Assembly: GCA_028023455.1 (NCBI GenBank) | Contig: JAQFVV010006246.1 | Location: 6,092,363 to 6,156,362, forward strand | DNA from: Epiperipatus broadwayi | Lineage: Eukaryota > Onychophora > Udeonychophora > Euonychophora > Peripatidae | Length of the DNA stretch: 64,000 nucleotides | Reading direction: 5' to 3' | Shown: one piece after another, positions 48,590 through 61,578 of the stretch | Layout of the letters: the number at the start of each line of letters is the position of its first letter | How positions within the stretch are numbered: position 1 is the stretch's first letter | Made by a program: the position numbers and the translations under genes | Notes under the pieces: model-generated | Told to the model about the DNA's origin: nothing | The model's database searches: none | The model's input: only the letters and a program-made list of their open reading frames with translations

Positions 48590-49030
48590 AATATAGGGTA
48601 TATGAGCACAGATTTTCACACCACCCACCTCTCCACTCTATCTAATAACAATGATACACCTAAACACATATATGCCGAAAAGATAAATAATCACCAATAT
48701 AGGCATTTCATGCTAAACCAGCAATCATCAGTTGGTCCAGAGTATCATCTTTACACACATATATAGTATAAGTGCTCAGATATATATTAAGATAGACTAT
48801 CCTCATAGTTTAATGGACAGGCTTCAATCCACTCCACACTCCAACTCTTCAACCGTCCATCCAATTGAAAATCTGATAATGGAATGCTCAAAGGCCACCC
48901 TGAGGCTGAGATTATTGTCACACCCATGTTGACCTAAGGTCAATCTGAACCCCACATGTACAGGACATAATCCATTTAATACATATGCAAGGATGGGCAG
49001 ACATCTCTATAATGTAATAACTGAAACACA
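48590..49030 (+). repeat. Dispersed repeat, copy 2
   Basis: Aligns with 10790-11215 (copy 1) from the TATGAGC(A/T)CAGA start to GTAATAACTGAAA(C/T)ACA at the end. Here it lacks the inverted arms that surround copy 1, so the core can exist on its own or this copy lost the arms. Confidence 0.7.
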
Positions 49031-49994
49031 AGCGAGCCTAAAAATAAAAACCGTTATTAAAAAAGAGACATTTTTCACCATTTCATATTATACAGCAATT
49101 TATTTCACGAAATTATTGTAAGATGCATCATTGTTCTAATTCACAAACTATGATGTATAACAAATGCCGAGAAAATAATATAGCAAACAACATTATAAAT
49201 ATTAAACTGTGAGTTTGATTGTATTGATATACTGTATAATGAAAGTGGATAGCTATAATTTCATTTAGTTAACAATGTAAATTATTTGGTTTAATTAGTG
49301 AACATTAGATGACATTCATCATCATTTCTTTAGTTATGTTATTTAATATTTACTCATCAAATCAACATTCAACATCTGGACACAAAGGAAGATAAAAAAT
49401 CACTGTTTCATATAGATATATAAAAAGTAAAATCATGATACTTTAGTCATAATTATATTTACAAAATCTTGATTTAAATTGGAATCTGAAATATTCATTA
49501 TTGTAAATATCACCTAGCTTATGTTATTTGATTCTTAACTGTTTCTCTTTTATTACCTACTTGGCTATATTGCTGTAGTATTATTCATTGCACAATCAGT
49601 TGTTTTATTAATAACAACATGAATGGAATGGTGAAGAAAGAAGGATGCAATTAAAAAAGATCTTTAATAGTTGTGGATTATGCAGAAACCAAAAAAAAAA
49701 CAAAAACAAACAAACAAAAGAAAATGCAGTTAAGGAAATAAAGTTATTAATATTGATGAAGTTGGAGGAAAAAATGTAAAAGCTAACAATAATGCTGAAA
49801 TGATAAAACTGAATCTTCAGTTCATCAAAGATTGTTAGAAGTTGTTATAATAGGATGGCAGATAATATATATTCATAAATATAATGTTGGAAGATATACA
49901 ATTAGAAATAAATAAATGCAGAAATAGAAGATCATTTTAAGTGGATAATAGTTGTGTGAAAAAACGATTGAGAATTTGATATATCAATAAATAG
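49031..49994. other. Non-coding DNA without recognised features
   Basis: Nothing assignable. It has a slightly purine-rich tract at 49620-49800. Confidence 0.35.
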
Positions 49995-50001
49995 ATAGTG
50001 T

Positions 50002-52105
50002 AATGGTAAACCACATTAGGGCTGAATTATGAGGAGATGGGAAACCACCATCATCTGCAAATAAACAAAATATGAAAGAAATGAGTATGAGAGATCAGCA
50101 TAGAACTAACTATAAGTTAATCAGCATTACACAAAGATAATAATCATTCATCATCATGAATGATCAATAAAAATAAATCAAGTCAATTTTATGACTGTAT
50201 TTGAAGATCGTCCATTATAGACCAGGTTAATTATTTAGCCACTGCCAAATCTAGAACAGGAATGCAAACAATAATTATCTGGATGCACATACTTACATGC
50301 CCCTCTATCAAAATACAACAATAAATCAAATAATGCTGAGATACTAAAAACATCCTCACCAAATTTCTAAAGAAGTGATAAATAAAATGAAGTGTAGTGC
50401 ATGGATTTTTAACGATATCTCTTTTGTGCCAACTATGATTAGAGAAGTATTGAAATCATCATCAACTGAATGTCCATAACACTAAACAAATCCTTTATAT
50501 AATAAAACATTATATACAAATGCAGCTCAGTGAGCAAAAACTTTATAACTGTTACTGTGAGCAAGAGATATAATACAAACATAATAATTTATAATATTTT
50601 AGAATTAAATAACACTAGAATAATTTAAACAATGAAATATAAATTTATGAATAACAATTAAATTAAAATGAAATTAAGATTTATAGAATACAGCTATAAA
50701 TAAATTAAGCATTCTGGTTAAAATACAAAAAAATAATCTACCCCATTGTGATTTCTAAATATCTCAATAAGCTTACATAAAACACACATATAAGCATTCA
50801 GATGTGCTATATAATAATTTAAAAATTAACATGTTTGAATTATCATACTTTAAAAAATTCAATTCATCTTTAATGATATATAAATGCACATGTATGTGTG
50901 TATATATAAAAAATAGTATGAATCCAAGTTCTTAATTATTTCATTATTTCTAATGGTAAAAAAATTATTCTAAAAAAAGATTATTTCTTTGACAATTCTT
51001 CAAAGTTTTTCTTTTTCAGGTTATTTTTAATTAATTGTAAACATCTTTAAAAATATTCTAACAAGTTCTTTTAATCTCTAATCTAGATATATTTTTGGAG
51101 TTTACTTTTTTTAAAAATTTCAAAATAAATTCATTTTCAATAAAGAAAGTTTCAGTTAAAATTGAAGTCATTGTGACATCGCTTTCAATATTTAAAAAAA
51201 AAATCCTCAGAGTTTTTTTTTACTTAATACAAGTTATTTATCTTTAAAATGTATTAATTTATATTTTTTAATATTCTCAAGAAATTATTTAAAATATTCT
51301 CAACATACACAGCACATTCTATTCACCAATGCCTTTACCTATGTTTGTCTGCATATAAATAAAACATGATACATATAAACTATTTTGGCAAGCTGGTGAA
51401 ATGTCATAAGTTGGTCCCTTCTAAAATAGTAAACTGGCTTATTATCATCTTCAGAGAAGGTATAATCTGGTAACTGTAGGATTTCATACAGTCAGCCATT
51501 TTTAGTCTAGAATTTAAGACTTCTGGCATACTGGCTAGTATACAATGTAAATGGGCTAATGTACCACAGAAAAGCTATCCCTGGCCCTATGTGAATAAAA
51601 ACTCCACCATAGCACTAGCAGCAGTACTGATACCCTGCCATAGTCATCATGCTGTCATAATTTGTAAAAACTTTTCTAATCTTTTTATAGTCGGGGTGGA
51701 ATTAAAAAAAATACTAATTAAAAGTAAGTTTTCTTTAACTTCTTTGAAAAAATTAATGGCTCTTTTCAATTCACTTTAATTCTTTCAAAAACAACTTTGT
51801 AGGATTTTTTTCAAAATATGTTATACAAGCATTAAATTAAAAAAATTTCTTAATGTAAATAGATAATGAAATTTTATAATTAACAATACATCTACTGTAA
51901 CATAAAATCATGCTTACTTCAATTTCAAAATCAGAACTAACAAAATATTAATTAGACCTTTTTAAAATGTTTAATTTATAATAATTTTTTTTTATATCTA
52001 AAAAAAATTACAAATTTTTTTTTGTGTTTATTTCTACTTTTCCTTTCAACTTTATATATATATGGACACACTACTATGTTGTTGTATGTCATGATACACA
52101 TAACC
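50002..52105 (-). repeat. Old 3' LTR (left copy)
   Basis: Paired with 53988-56483. Plus strand begins TGTAATGGTAAACCACATTA near 49998-50002. Its short plus-strand frame 51591-51779 has no counterpart function. Confidence 0.65.
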
Positions 52106-52231
52106 ATCTCATATCCCATGTCATGGTGAAAAGAATGAAACATCAATCAAATAATATTTTACATAATGTACACGTATAATTAACATAGCTAACAGAATGA
52201 ATAGTGACCTGCAATTCTGTGATAGATAAAG

Positions 52232-53350
52232 AGATAGTTTTCTCTTAGCATGTTGAAACCATGAGAGGGTGTACTTTTTATGTAACCAAACACAAATATA
52301 ATGTTATCAGGCCCTTTTTTTTAATTTTCAACTTTAACATTATTTTTTAAAATGGAATAATTACGTTTTTAAATTGCATTAGACATTTTAGCGCCTTGCA
52401 ACATTTTGCAAACTATTTTTAAACAATTTATGAAATGACATTATTTTGTAAAAAACATTTTTTTTGAAAATACAAGAATTACAATATTTTAAATTACATT
52501 CCACAAGTCAGCACATAGCACTGGAATGTGCATGGGGGGATCTATGATTTTGCCAGTCCGAAGGATTAGCCAAAAGATGCAGTACTCAATTTATGAACCA
52601 ACATTATTTTCTAAAATACAATAATTACATTTTAAAATTACATTAGACATGTTAGCGTGTTGTGCTGGAATGTGCAGGGGAATGGACCAATGGTTTTGCT
52701 GGTCCGAAGGATCAGACAAAAGATGCACTATTCTGAATCAAACCAAGATTATAATTTGCAAAACAACATGCAATCTCAAACATTTTATGTCTCGTATCTG
52801 TTCTTAATCTGACTAAAAAATGCAGTACTCTGATCAAACCAAGCTAATGATTTCTAAAACAATGTGCAACATCAGCCATTTCATCTGACTCATAGCTGTT
52901 CTCGTGAAAATGTGTCTTTTCATGTGACTTGTGTGAAAGTATTTGGCCCGACTGTTTTACAATTGTTTTCACATTCTGTGATGTGTAGGGAAGCATGGGG
53001 ATGAACTTACAATTATTAGTATGTATTACTATGTCAGTCAGGGTATAAGATCACTATTATGAAAGCATATTACAACAGTTATGGCCAGTTGAATTCCACA
53101 CACCCTCACGATATATGGTAGCTATCTGTTAAGTGTGTGCATTTGCATAGTGTTGCGAAGCACATCAGTGGGCTGTAATATTGGTGTGCAATGCCATCTA
53201 AGCCTGAAATGGCTAATATGAACAGAACTGTTCTGTAGGCCATAACTTTCTATGCAAAAGCACATAAATATTAAACCATGTAAACAGCATATTTCTGTGT
53301 TTGCATAGAAAGTATGTCCTCTCATGGTTTCAACACTAAGAGAAGACTAC
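52232..53350. mobile_element. TIR element nested in the old LTR retrotransposon
   Basis: TAGTTTTCTCTTAGCATGTT followed by GAAACCATGAGAGG (from 52234) is repeated in inverse orientation at about 53305-53350 (CCTCTCATGGTTTCAACACT, AAGAGAAGACTA). Weaker inverted similarity extends inward to roughly 85 bp. No transposase. The interior carries the tandem array 52337-52900. Exact ends and target duplication are not resolved. Confidence 0.6.
52337..52900. repeat. Degenerate tandem array, unit about 100-165 bp
   Basis: Four to five diverged units share CATTATTTT(C/T)TAAAAT, ACATTAGACAT(G/T)TTAGCG, CTGGAATGTGCA(T/G)GGG, GC(T/C)(G/A)GTCCGAAGGAT(T/C)AG and AAAAGATGCA. The last units are shorter and lack the GTCCGAAGG part. 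Confidence 0.65.
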
Positions 53351-53966
53351 TTATAAATAATTCAGTGATTGCCCTATAAGTACATAATGCAATATGAACC
53401 ACAAGAGAGCTATTTCAATGTAGCACAATAATCTATCACAATAATGCAAAAATCTGTACAAACATCTGCTCCTTTGAGTCTTAGGGGCTGAAAATTACAA
53501 AACTATTCCTTTCTCCTTTTCTTGAAGACTTAGAGGCTGAGATCATGGTAGAACTACACTAATTGCACCATGATAAACAATAGGAAATCAGAAAGTGAGT
53601 TGGAGCAATGCCTGAGATAGAATATTCCTTGAAATTGCATGAAAACATTGTATTTTCAAGCCAATGACAAAACCCTTCATTCATCATCAAAACTAAAAGA
53701 ATAACTAAACAAACTCCAACAGTCAAAAACCCAATTCAATCTCCAAAATCAGATTTTCTATTCAACTCTAAATATGAACTCCTTAAATATGCATTAACTA
53801 CTATTTTATAACTTATAATCATCAATACATTTGTCACATATTTCACTAATTTTTTCCTATTAATTTTGCAAAAAATGCATACTTTTTTCTTTCTCAGATA
53901 TGGTTATATTTGAAATCAAGTTGGTGATAATTTTGTAGTTATGGCTACCAGTATTTTATCATCACT

Positions 53967-53987
53967 GGGCCCCACATTGAGCACCAT
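53967..53987 (-). other. Degenerate tRNA-Lys-type primer-binding site
   Basis: Minus strand reads TGGTGCTCAATGTGGGGC, differing from TGGCGCCCAACGTGGGGC at three positions, all C to T. It lies next to the TG of the right LTR. Confidence 0.65.
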
Positions 53988-56483
53988 TTGTAACAGTACA
54001 CTACATTAAGGCTGTGTTATGAGAAGATGGAAATCATCATCATCCTCAAATAAACAAAATATAAAATTAAATATAGAAGGAATGAGCATGAGAGATCACA
54101 GATAAAGTAAAAGTTCACCAGCATTACACAAAAATAATAATCATTTATCATCATGAATGATGCATAATAAAAATAAATCAACAGTAAATCAATCAACAGT
54201 AAATCTTGTGACTGTTTGAAAGTGCTCCACTATAGACCAGGCTAATTATTTAGCCACTGGGCAAAAATATAAACAATAATTATCTGGATGCACATACTTA
54301 GGTTCTACTCCAAAATACAACAATAAATCAAATAATGCTGATACTAAAAACATCCTGACCATCATCAATGCTCTGGTCATATAGTATCATTAAGGTGTTG
54401 GCCAAGTATAAACCAAATTTCTAAAGAAATAAATAAAATGAAGTGTAGTGCATGGACATTAGCAGATATCCCTTTTGTGCCAACCAGGATTGGAGAAGTA
54501 ATACAATTATCAATTGAATATCCATAACACTAAACAATTTCTTTATTTAAGACCATTATACATGAATCCAGCTCAGGGAGCAAAAGTTCTATAACTTGCT
54601 GTGAGCAAGAGATATAATACAAACAATAATTTAAAATATCCTTTAAAGAATGAAATATAAATTTATTACTATCGATTAAATTAAAATGAAATTAAGACCA
54701 GTAGAATATAAATATAAATTAAGGAATATGATTTTGATTAAAATACAAAAAAAGCTATCACATTATGATTTACAAATATTTCAATAGGTTTACATAAAAC
54801 ATACTTATATATAAGCACTCAGATATGCTGTATAATAATTTAAAAATTAACATGTTCAAATTATCATAGACTTATAAAAAAATTCAATTCATTTTTAATA
54901 ATACTTAAATGCATATTTGTATATCCAAAAAATAGATAGTATGAATCTAACTTATTAATTAATTCATTATTTTTAATGGTAAAAAAAGTTTTTATTTAAA
55001 AAAAATATTAGTTCTTTGACAATCCATCAAAGTTTTTCTTTTCCAGGTTACTCTTAATTAATTGTAAATGTCTTTAAAAATATTCTAGTAAGTATTTTTG
55101 TTCTCAAATCTAGAAAAATGTTTGGAGTTTACTTTTTTTTAAAAATTTTCAAAATAAAATTGTCATATTCAATAAAGAAAGCTTCATTTAGTGGCCCCAT
55201 GTTTTTTTAAAAAAAAGATTCTTGGAGTTTTCCTGTCTTTTTTATGAATAATAACTAGAACAAACAATCTTCTAGACACAAATGTCATGCATTATTTTGA
55301 TTTCCTTGTTTTATTTTTAGTTGACAAAAGTTATTTCCTTTTAAAATTTGTTAATTCAAAAAAATTTTAATTATCATTTTCAAGAAATTATTTAAAATAA
55401 TATTGTTCTAACATATAGCACATTCTACTCATTAACTGTCCTTTATTATATATATCTAATATTTTATAAGCTATCAGTGCTTCTCTCCATATAGATAAAA
55501 CAATATATGTATGAACTACTTCAGCAAGATGATGGAATTTCTGAGTAAGCTGGTACCTTCCAAAACAGTAGACCACCTTATTGTTATCTTCATGGAAAGT
55601 TATAATCTGGTAACTGTTGGCATATATACAGTCACTCCATTTAGTCTAGAATTTGATAGACTTCAGGCATACCAGCTAATAAACAATATACATGAGCTAA
55701 TGAACCATAGAAAAGCCGATCTTGAACTCTAAGTAGATCAAAACTCCTCCATCATAGCAGTAGCAGGATACTCTGTCTTTTGCTTTCAGTTATAACTTCA
55801 TAGTCATCATGATGTCATAATCTGTAAAAACTGTCTTCTAATTTACTCTCCCCACAGTAATTAAAAGTTTATTTATCTTGATAGAAAAAAGTTAATGATT
55901 CTTCAATTCACCTTAAACTTTTCAAAAACAACTTTGTAGGATTTTTATCAAAATATTATACAAGCTTTACTTTAAAAATTTCTTAACGTAATCAAAATAG
56001 ATAGTAGAATTTTATAATTACCAGTATATCTATTGTAACATAAAAATATAAGTTTTAATTTCAAAATCAGAATTAATATATTAATTAGACCCTTTTAAAT
56101 GTTTAATTTATTTTTTAAAATTCAAAGTTATTTAATCTGTAAATGTTATTCCAGTGTAATATAAAAAATATCTACAAATTTTTTTTGTGTTTATTTCTAC
56201 TTTTCCTTTCTTTATATATATATCATAAAAAATAAATTTAATGGTAATAAACTATTATAAACAGTTTTTCAATCTGCAGAAGTACTTTCACTTAATTTCT
56301 TAAATCTGCAATTGAGGCAGGTTTAAGAAATTAACCGAAAGTACTTCTGAGGACTGAAACACTTTATAATAGTTTATTAAATTTATTATTTTTTATGATT
56401 ATAATTTTGTTTTAATTAATGGACATTTTATTTATATTATATGTATATATGTACACACACTACTATGTTATTGTGTGCCATAA
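53988..56483 (-). repeat. Old 5' LTR (right copy), interrupted by a hairpin element
   Basis: Partner of 50002-52105. It has extra sequence near 54357-54410 absent from the other copy, and the insertion near 56222-56440. Confidence 0.65.
56224..56398. mobile_element. 175-bp hairpin MITE
   Basis: Almost perfect inverted arms: TCATAAAAAATAAATTTAAT at the left and its complement at the right end, GAAGTACTTTC and GAAAGTACTTC near the centre. The turning point is at about 56312. It is absent from the partner LTR, so it inserted after the LTR element did. Confidence 0.8.
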
Positions 56484-56485
56484 GA

Positions 56486-57817
56486 CAACTATCTCAATAG
56501 AAGCTAGATAAATGGAGAGAGCAGTTTTATTATAATTAATGATATTACTATTTTACAAGTACACTGTGCAAATGAATTATGGTAAATTACTATAGCATGT
56601 CTAAATTAAAAATAAATAAATTCACAGTTAGTTTCTCATAAGTGATAAAAAGTCCTAATTAAGCAAAAAGAATAATTATTATTTTTGATTGAAATCAATT
56701 AGAAATAAATGTATATATAAAAAGAACTTTACCAAAAACTAAACCATTTAATATTCTAATATCTTATAGTTTATACACAAATAATAATTTTTTTTTTATT
56801 GATTATACAAATTAAATTAATAAAGTTACACATGTTAAGATGATTTCTTAAGTGATTTTATAAATATTTAAAATAATTTATTAAACAACTAAAATGAAAA
56901 ATTAGTAAAATCTAGTATGTATGAAAATTAGAAAACAATACTATAAACTTACTCTACTTACCATAAGATTAGAAAAAGCAAGTGGAATCACTCACTTCAA
57001 TTAATGAATAGAGTTGCAAAAACATGCTTTCTTTAATTTTAGAACATTAAAAAAAAGTTATCGACTATTGATATTATAAATTATTTATAAGAATTAATGT
57101 ATAGAAAAAAATATTTGTAAACTGCTAATTATTAAAATAAAATCAATATCAACTATAAATAATTTAAAACAAACTACTAAAGCTATAAAGATAAGGATTA
57201 GTTTACTTTTCTAAGAATATTAATTCAAAATGTGAACTTTGTTATATGTTGTAGTCATGAAATATAACTTTCAAATAATATTTGTAAAGACAATATTACA
57301 TTATACTTTTTGATGTTTGCTCATGATGAAAAAAGACTTCATCAGAATACATATAGCCTATTGACTAAAAACATCCTTCCTCCACTCTGCTTCAAAGACA
57401 TGTCTTAGACATCACTATCCCTTTCCATTCTAAAGTAAGAACTTACAATTATCCTGAATTGTTTGGAACATTGATACCTCATCTACACTTAGTTTATGAA
57501 AGTATCATCAATTTATTTTTATCATATATTTCAATATTCTATTTGACTTCATGCATTAAATTCTTGATGAAACTGTAATTGCATTCATAAAAAATAAGAT
57601 AATTCTTTTCACTAAAATACTGAATTACATATTTTCACAACTAACTTAGAAATCTGCCTTTTCAAATCTTTCAATCAGTGTTTATTCCTATGTAAAAAAA
57701 TATTTATTTTTTTAAAATAGACTCTTCAAACTTTCCAAGCTTCAAATCAGAATTATCAATGATAAAAAATATTAAAAGTTTAAATCCAAGGAGCAAGCTG
57801 TATAAAAGAAAACAATT
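56486..57817. other. AT-rich DNA without recognised features
   Basis: No exon, frame or element recognised between the old LTR element and the hAT transposon. Confidence 0.4.
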
Positions 57818-58019
57818 CTCTAGATCAGGGATCTATAAAATTTTGAGAAGGAAGAGCCAAATCTGACACTTGCAACAATTAAACAATTATTCAAGACTCA
57901 TGAATATATTTTTTACAAATAAGGAAATTTAAAGACATACTATAACAAGTTACAATATCAATTACATCTTTATTAAATGTAGATTAAATCACATGTAAAA
58001 TTGCTAGCATTGGTTTTAA

Positions 58020-60230
58020 TCAGTGTGAACAATGAGCTTGCATTTCCTTAGAAAGTTTCTGTATGTCCGGTTGGTAACTAGTGGTTTTTAATTTGAGGAA
58101 TGATTCCAAGTTGGCATCAGTAATTTGGTTCTTCAATTTATATTTAATAAAATTCATGTTAGAAAATGATTGTTCATATAAGTATGTAGATCCAAAGATA
58201 CTGAAAATACCAAATGCAAATTTTTTCAACTAATGATATGAATCTGGAAGACTATTCCAAGTAGTAAAAATCATATAGTCTGTCTTCTGTAGATTTTTTA
58301 AAGGCATTTTGCTGGTTCTGTGAAAGCAGACTACATTTTTCTTTTTCCAGTTCTTCCATTTCAATATCAAGGTGAACAAATTTGGAGTCCATAAATCTTT
58401 GCTTGTCAAGTCCAGAAATTGTACTTCAAAATTACCTGCATCAATATCAAATAGAAAAATTTTTTAATTCTCTCACATTGACATTAAGAGGATTTATAAT
58501 AAAAGCTAGAGTTGCTTTATCATTTCTAAATTTCTGAAACCATTGAAGAAAAGATTCTCTCATGTTTAAAATTGTTGTCTTAAAATAATCTTTGTTAATG
58601 AGGGCATTGTTCTCTTGATGATATTGAGACAAGTTTGGGAAATGAATTAAAGTTCCCCTCTCTAAATCTTCAGCAAATAGAATCAATTTATTTTCAAATA
58701 AAATAATTTCTTCTACCATTGAAAAAAACAGTATTTCCCTTACCTTGTAATTTACAATTGAGCTGATTCAGTTGTGATGTAATATTGACCATGAAATAAA
58801 TTTTTGCAACCACTGATCTATTAATTCTAAATACTGAACATTCTTGTTGTCAAGAAGTAGTTCAATTTCATTTATGCAAAATGCAAAACATTTTAACATG
58901 TTGCCCCTGGAAAACCATCGAACCCTGTTATATTCGAGAAGATCTGAATATTCACTTTCTATTTCCCATAGCAACTCTTTAAATTGTCGATGGTTAAATC
59001 CTCTTGAGGCAATAAAATTAATAATCTTAATTACCAAGTCCATAACTTTCCTGATTTCTGGAAATGTTTGTGGACAAAGTGCTTCCTGGTAAAGTATACA
59101 ATGGAAAATAATCACTTCATGATTAATGTTTTCTTTTAAAATTAAAACAAATCCCTTTTTCGATACCATCATACTTTTTGCCCCATCAGTTGCAATTGAC
59201 ACAATTTTATCAAGTATGATATGTTTTTTTTCCATGCATTCGATGACAGTATTTGCTACGTCTTTTCCTCGTGTTTGGCCCTTGAGTGGCAATAATCCAG
59301 CAGTCCCCAACCTTTTTGCACCTAAGAGCACATTCTATAATACTGACCAGGTGGCGGGCACCATTTATTTTTTCAATGTAAATTTATAGCTGCGTATTGT
59401 TAATAATACACATAAAGTACAAAAAAATATTTATTTCAAAAATAAAAATTTAACATTTGAATACAATATAATACAATAATTTATAAGAAATTTTAAAAAT
59501 TAAATTTATTTGTATCAGATAAATAATTTTTTATCATGTTTGGATAGCGGCGGGCACACGTAAAATGGTCTGCGGGCACCATGGTGCCCACGGGCATAGG
59601 GTTGGGGACCCTTGCAATAATCCTAAAAGTTTTCTTGGGCCATCAAATGATATATACCACATGTAAAGGGAAATCTAGGCTGTGCCCCTGATGTCGCTTG
59701 TCCTTGATTTGTTGGTTGGCCACATTTAAGGCCATTTTAACTGTCCTACTTGCTACTGATTTGGCAGATAATGGCATGTTTTTAATTTTATTTAAAATCT
59801 CTTGTTTTATTTCTGAAATCATGAAAAAGTTCTTCAGATGTTTTAACAAAACAACATTTTACATATACACCATCTATTAATGATTTTCCTCTCTTAGCGA
59901 TTCCCTGAGTTACTAAAAAGCTTGCAATAGTAACATTATTGGCAGACTCTCTCAATAAAGAACTTGATTTTTCAATATTTTTCTGAAGTTCTTCAATTGC
60001 TCATTTTCTCATGTCAATGACAGAATATTTGATGGCAAATGCTTTGTCATGAAGTGTCTCTCCAAAATACACTTCTTATTTTGTGCCAGTGTTTCTTGAC
60101 AAATAAGACAGGTTGGAAGGCCTTCTGAGTTAATGATAGACATGAAAGATTCAGTCCATTCGGTTTTAAAATCACAATGCTCATGTAATGTTTTTCTCAA
60201 TCTCTTCTTTGTAGTCATGTTGAAAAACAC
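58020..60230 (-). pseudogene. hAT transposase pseudogene
   Basis: The transposase would bind the element ends and catalyse excision and insertion. Reading the minus strand: a BED-like zinc finger in 60230-60009 (KTEWTESFMSI, PTCLICQETLAQNKKCILER, HFMTKHLPS, with a C-X2-C...H-X4-H pattern), then an upstream helical piece in 59849-59643 (SEIKQEILNKIKNMPLSAKS, VASRTVKMA). The core is in 59331-58768: VSIATDGAKSMM with the conserved Asp, EVIIFHCILYQEALC with the CXXH-like region weakened (HCILYQE), and YSDLLEYNRVRWFSRGNMLK with the RW block. It continues with 58719-58447 (MVEEIILFENKLILFAEDLE), an out-of-phase AGNFEVQFLDL piece near 58430, and the dimerisation domain in 58229-58020 (FGSTYLYEQSFSNMNFIK, LKLKTTSYQPDIQKLSKEMQ). 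Frameshifts, stops and the MITE separate the pieces. Similar genes have been domesticated in animals, but this one is broken. Confidence 0.88.
59299..59615. mobile_element. 317-bp hAT-type MITE inserted in the transposase gene
   Basis: Exact 8-bp duplications AATAATCC (59291-59298 and 59616-59623) flank inverted ends AGCAGTCCCCAACC and GGTTGGGGACCCTTGC. The interior is AT-rich with GCGGGCACC motifs near both ends and has no coding capacity. Because both duplications and ends are clean, the insertion is younger than the host transposon. The first 12 codons of the open frame ending at 58768 derive from this MITE, not from the transposase. Confidence 0.9.
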
Positions 60231-60692
60231 TTTATTGTATTTTATTTAATACATTATATCCATGTTTGCACAAAACAAAAAATGATACATTCCTCTTATA
60301 TATAATGTGAATTCACATTGTGCCATTGCTAACACTGTCTTATCCACTAGAGGGCTACCATGTTCTCATTTATTAATTCCGAAGTTTTGCAAGACTTATA
60401 AGACATATAAAATCACAATTACGTTTATAAAATGTTTTAAAACTGTTATAAATTGAAACTATGAGTTTTATTTTCAATTTTATTACAAAGTAGAGGGTCT
60501 ATATGTCCCAGATTTGTCCTGATTTTATCTTTATTTTTTATGATTTCATATTGCAATGGTTTTTTTTTTTTTGAACACATGTTCCGATTAGGCCCTGTGG
60601 AAAAATATAGACATTACTGAAGAGCCATATATATGTATTCAAAGAGCCACATATGGCTCGTGAGCCATAGTTTGCTGACCCCGGCTCTAGAT

Positions 60693-61578
60693 GAAAATAA
60701 CTAAAATCATAAAGATCCAAAAGTACTTAAATAAATAAACATTAACCGTCTCTACTATATACACATAACATATTTAGTAAGAGATCAAAAAAAAGAAAGA
60801 AAGAATATTTTTCTTTACATTATTTAAAAGAATATCACCTGAAATGTAGGAATTCAGAGATATATAAAACTGGATAATACTGACAACACCATTTCCTTTG
60901 AACTTCAGTACTTTAGACAATGTTTTTAAAAATTTTTAAAAAAATATAATTTCATATTAAGTGACCATTTTTATCTCTCTTTTTTGTGGACAAACAGTAA
61001 AAGGAGATATTTTCATTATAAATCTCTTAAAGAGATTTACACTTCTCTTTTCTGTACAGTTTATTTCTACAAACTGTAAATTTAATATACAGTCTATTGT
61101 AGTTGTAATGGATGTTTAAGACACCATTACAATATATATAAAAATAAAACCCAATTTTTTAAAATTATCTCTAGAATTTTTTCCCCCAACAATGTTAAAA
61201 AAATTGGAATTAATATTAAAAACTATGATTAAACATTTACAGATAGCTGATCTTTTATATTTATAACAATTGTAATTTTACAAACAATAAAGCATAAGTA
61301 AAAAGATTTTTACATTACTTAAAGAATACAATTAATTTTGGCAATTGTTTTCCAAACTTTGTTCACTGAAGTTTTTTGCATAAAAAAAAAAGCTTTTAAT
61401 TTCATTCAAGCTTCGTGCATTTCAACAGAGTTCACCACAAACTTTTTTTTATTTAATAATACAATCAAAAATTAAATATTCCATCCAAAATAATTTATAT
61501 TAAATTGTAAATAAACATAAAATTTTAGAATCTAAATTATCATAAATAACCAATGTATTAAAATGTTACTTCTCTTAC
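60693..61578. other. AT-rich DNA, probable intron
   Basis: No element recognised. It lies just 3', in minus-strand sense, of the exon at 61579-61659, so it is probably intronic. Confidence 0.4.

Larger units (their letters stand above)
49995..56485 (-). mobile_element. Old LTR retrotransposon with 2.1-2.5-kb LTRs
   Basis: Long direct repeats at about 50002-52105 and 53988-56483 align throughout with many substitutions and indels: the opening CACATTA(A)GGGCT/GGCTG area, AACAATAAATCAAATAATGC, AAAATACAAAAAAATA/AAAGC, GGTATAATCTGGTAACTG-type, GTGTTTATTTCTACTTTTCC, and CACACTACTATGTT. Both start TGTAA and end in CA. A degenerate tRNA-Lys-type primer site lies just inside the right copy, so the element reads on the minus strand. 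The interior is 1.9 kb and is mostly taken up by a TIR element; no gag or pol is visible. A hairpin element sits in the right LTR. It is much older than the 11937-19519 element but has the same architecture: long LTRs, tRNA-Lys-type primer site, no pol. Confidence 0.7.
57826..60684 (-). mobile_element. Complete but inactive hAT transposon (ZBED/SCAND3-like transposase)
   Basis: The unit is flanked by an exact 8-bp duplication CTCTAGAT (57818-57825 and 60685-60692). Its ends are degenerate hAT-type inverted repeats: CAGGGATC at the left, and GACCCCGG at the right, whose complement resembles CAGGGGTC. Subterminal AAGAGCC(A)-rich repeats occur near 57850 and 60630-60668. On the minus strand it encodes a transposase in pieces from a BED-type zinc finger to the hAT C-terminal domain. 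A 317-bp MITE interrupts the gene. Total length without the MITE and its duplication is about 2.53 kb, a normal size for hAT elements. Confidence 0.9.

Noticed and set aside
58844-59389. Plus-strand frames opposite the transposase (58844-59092 and 59126-59389)
   Set aside because: Antisense of the hAT transposase core, the second one partly from the MITE.
59299-59615. Intron in the transposase gene
   Set aside because: The segment has inverted ends and an exact 8-bp duplication rather than GT/AG borders, so it is a MITE insertion.
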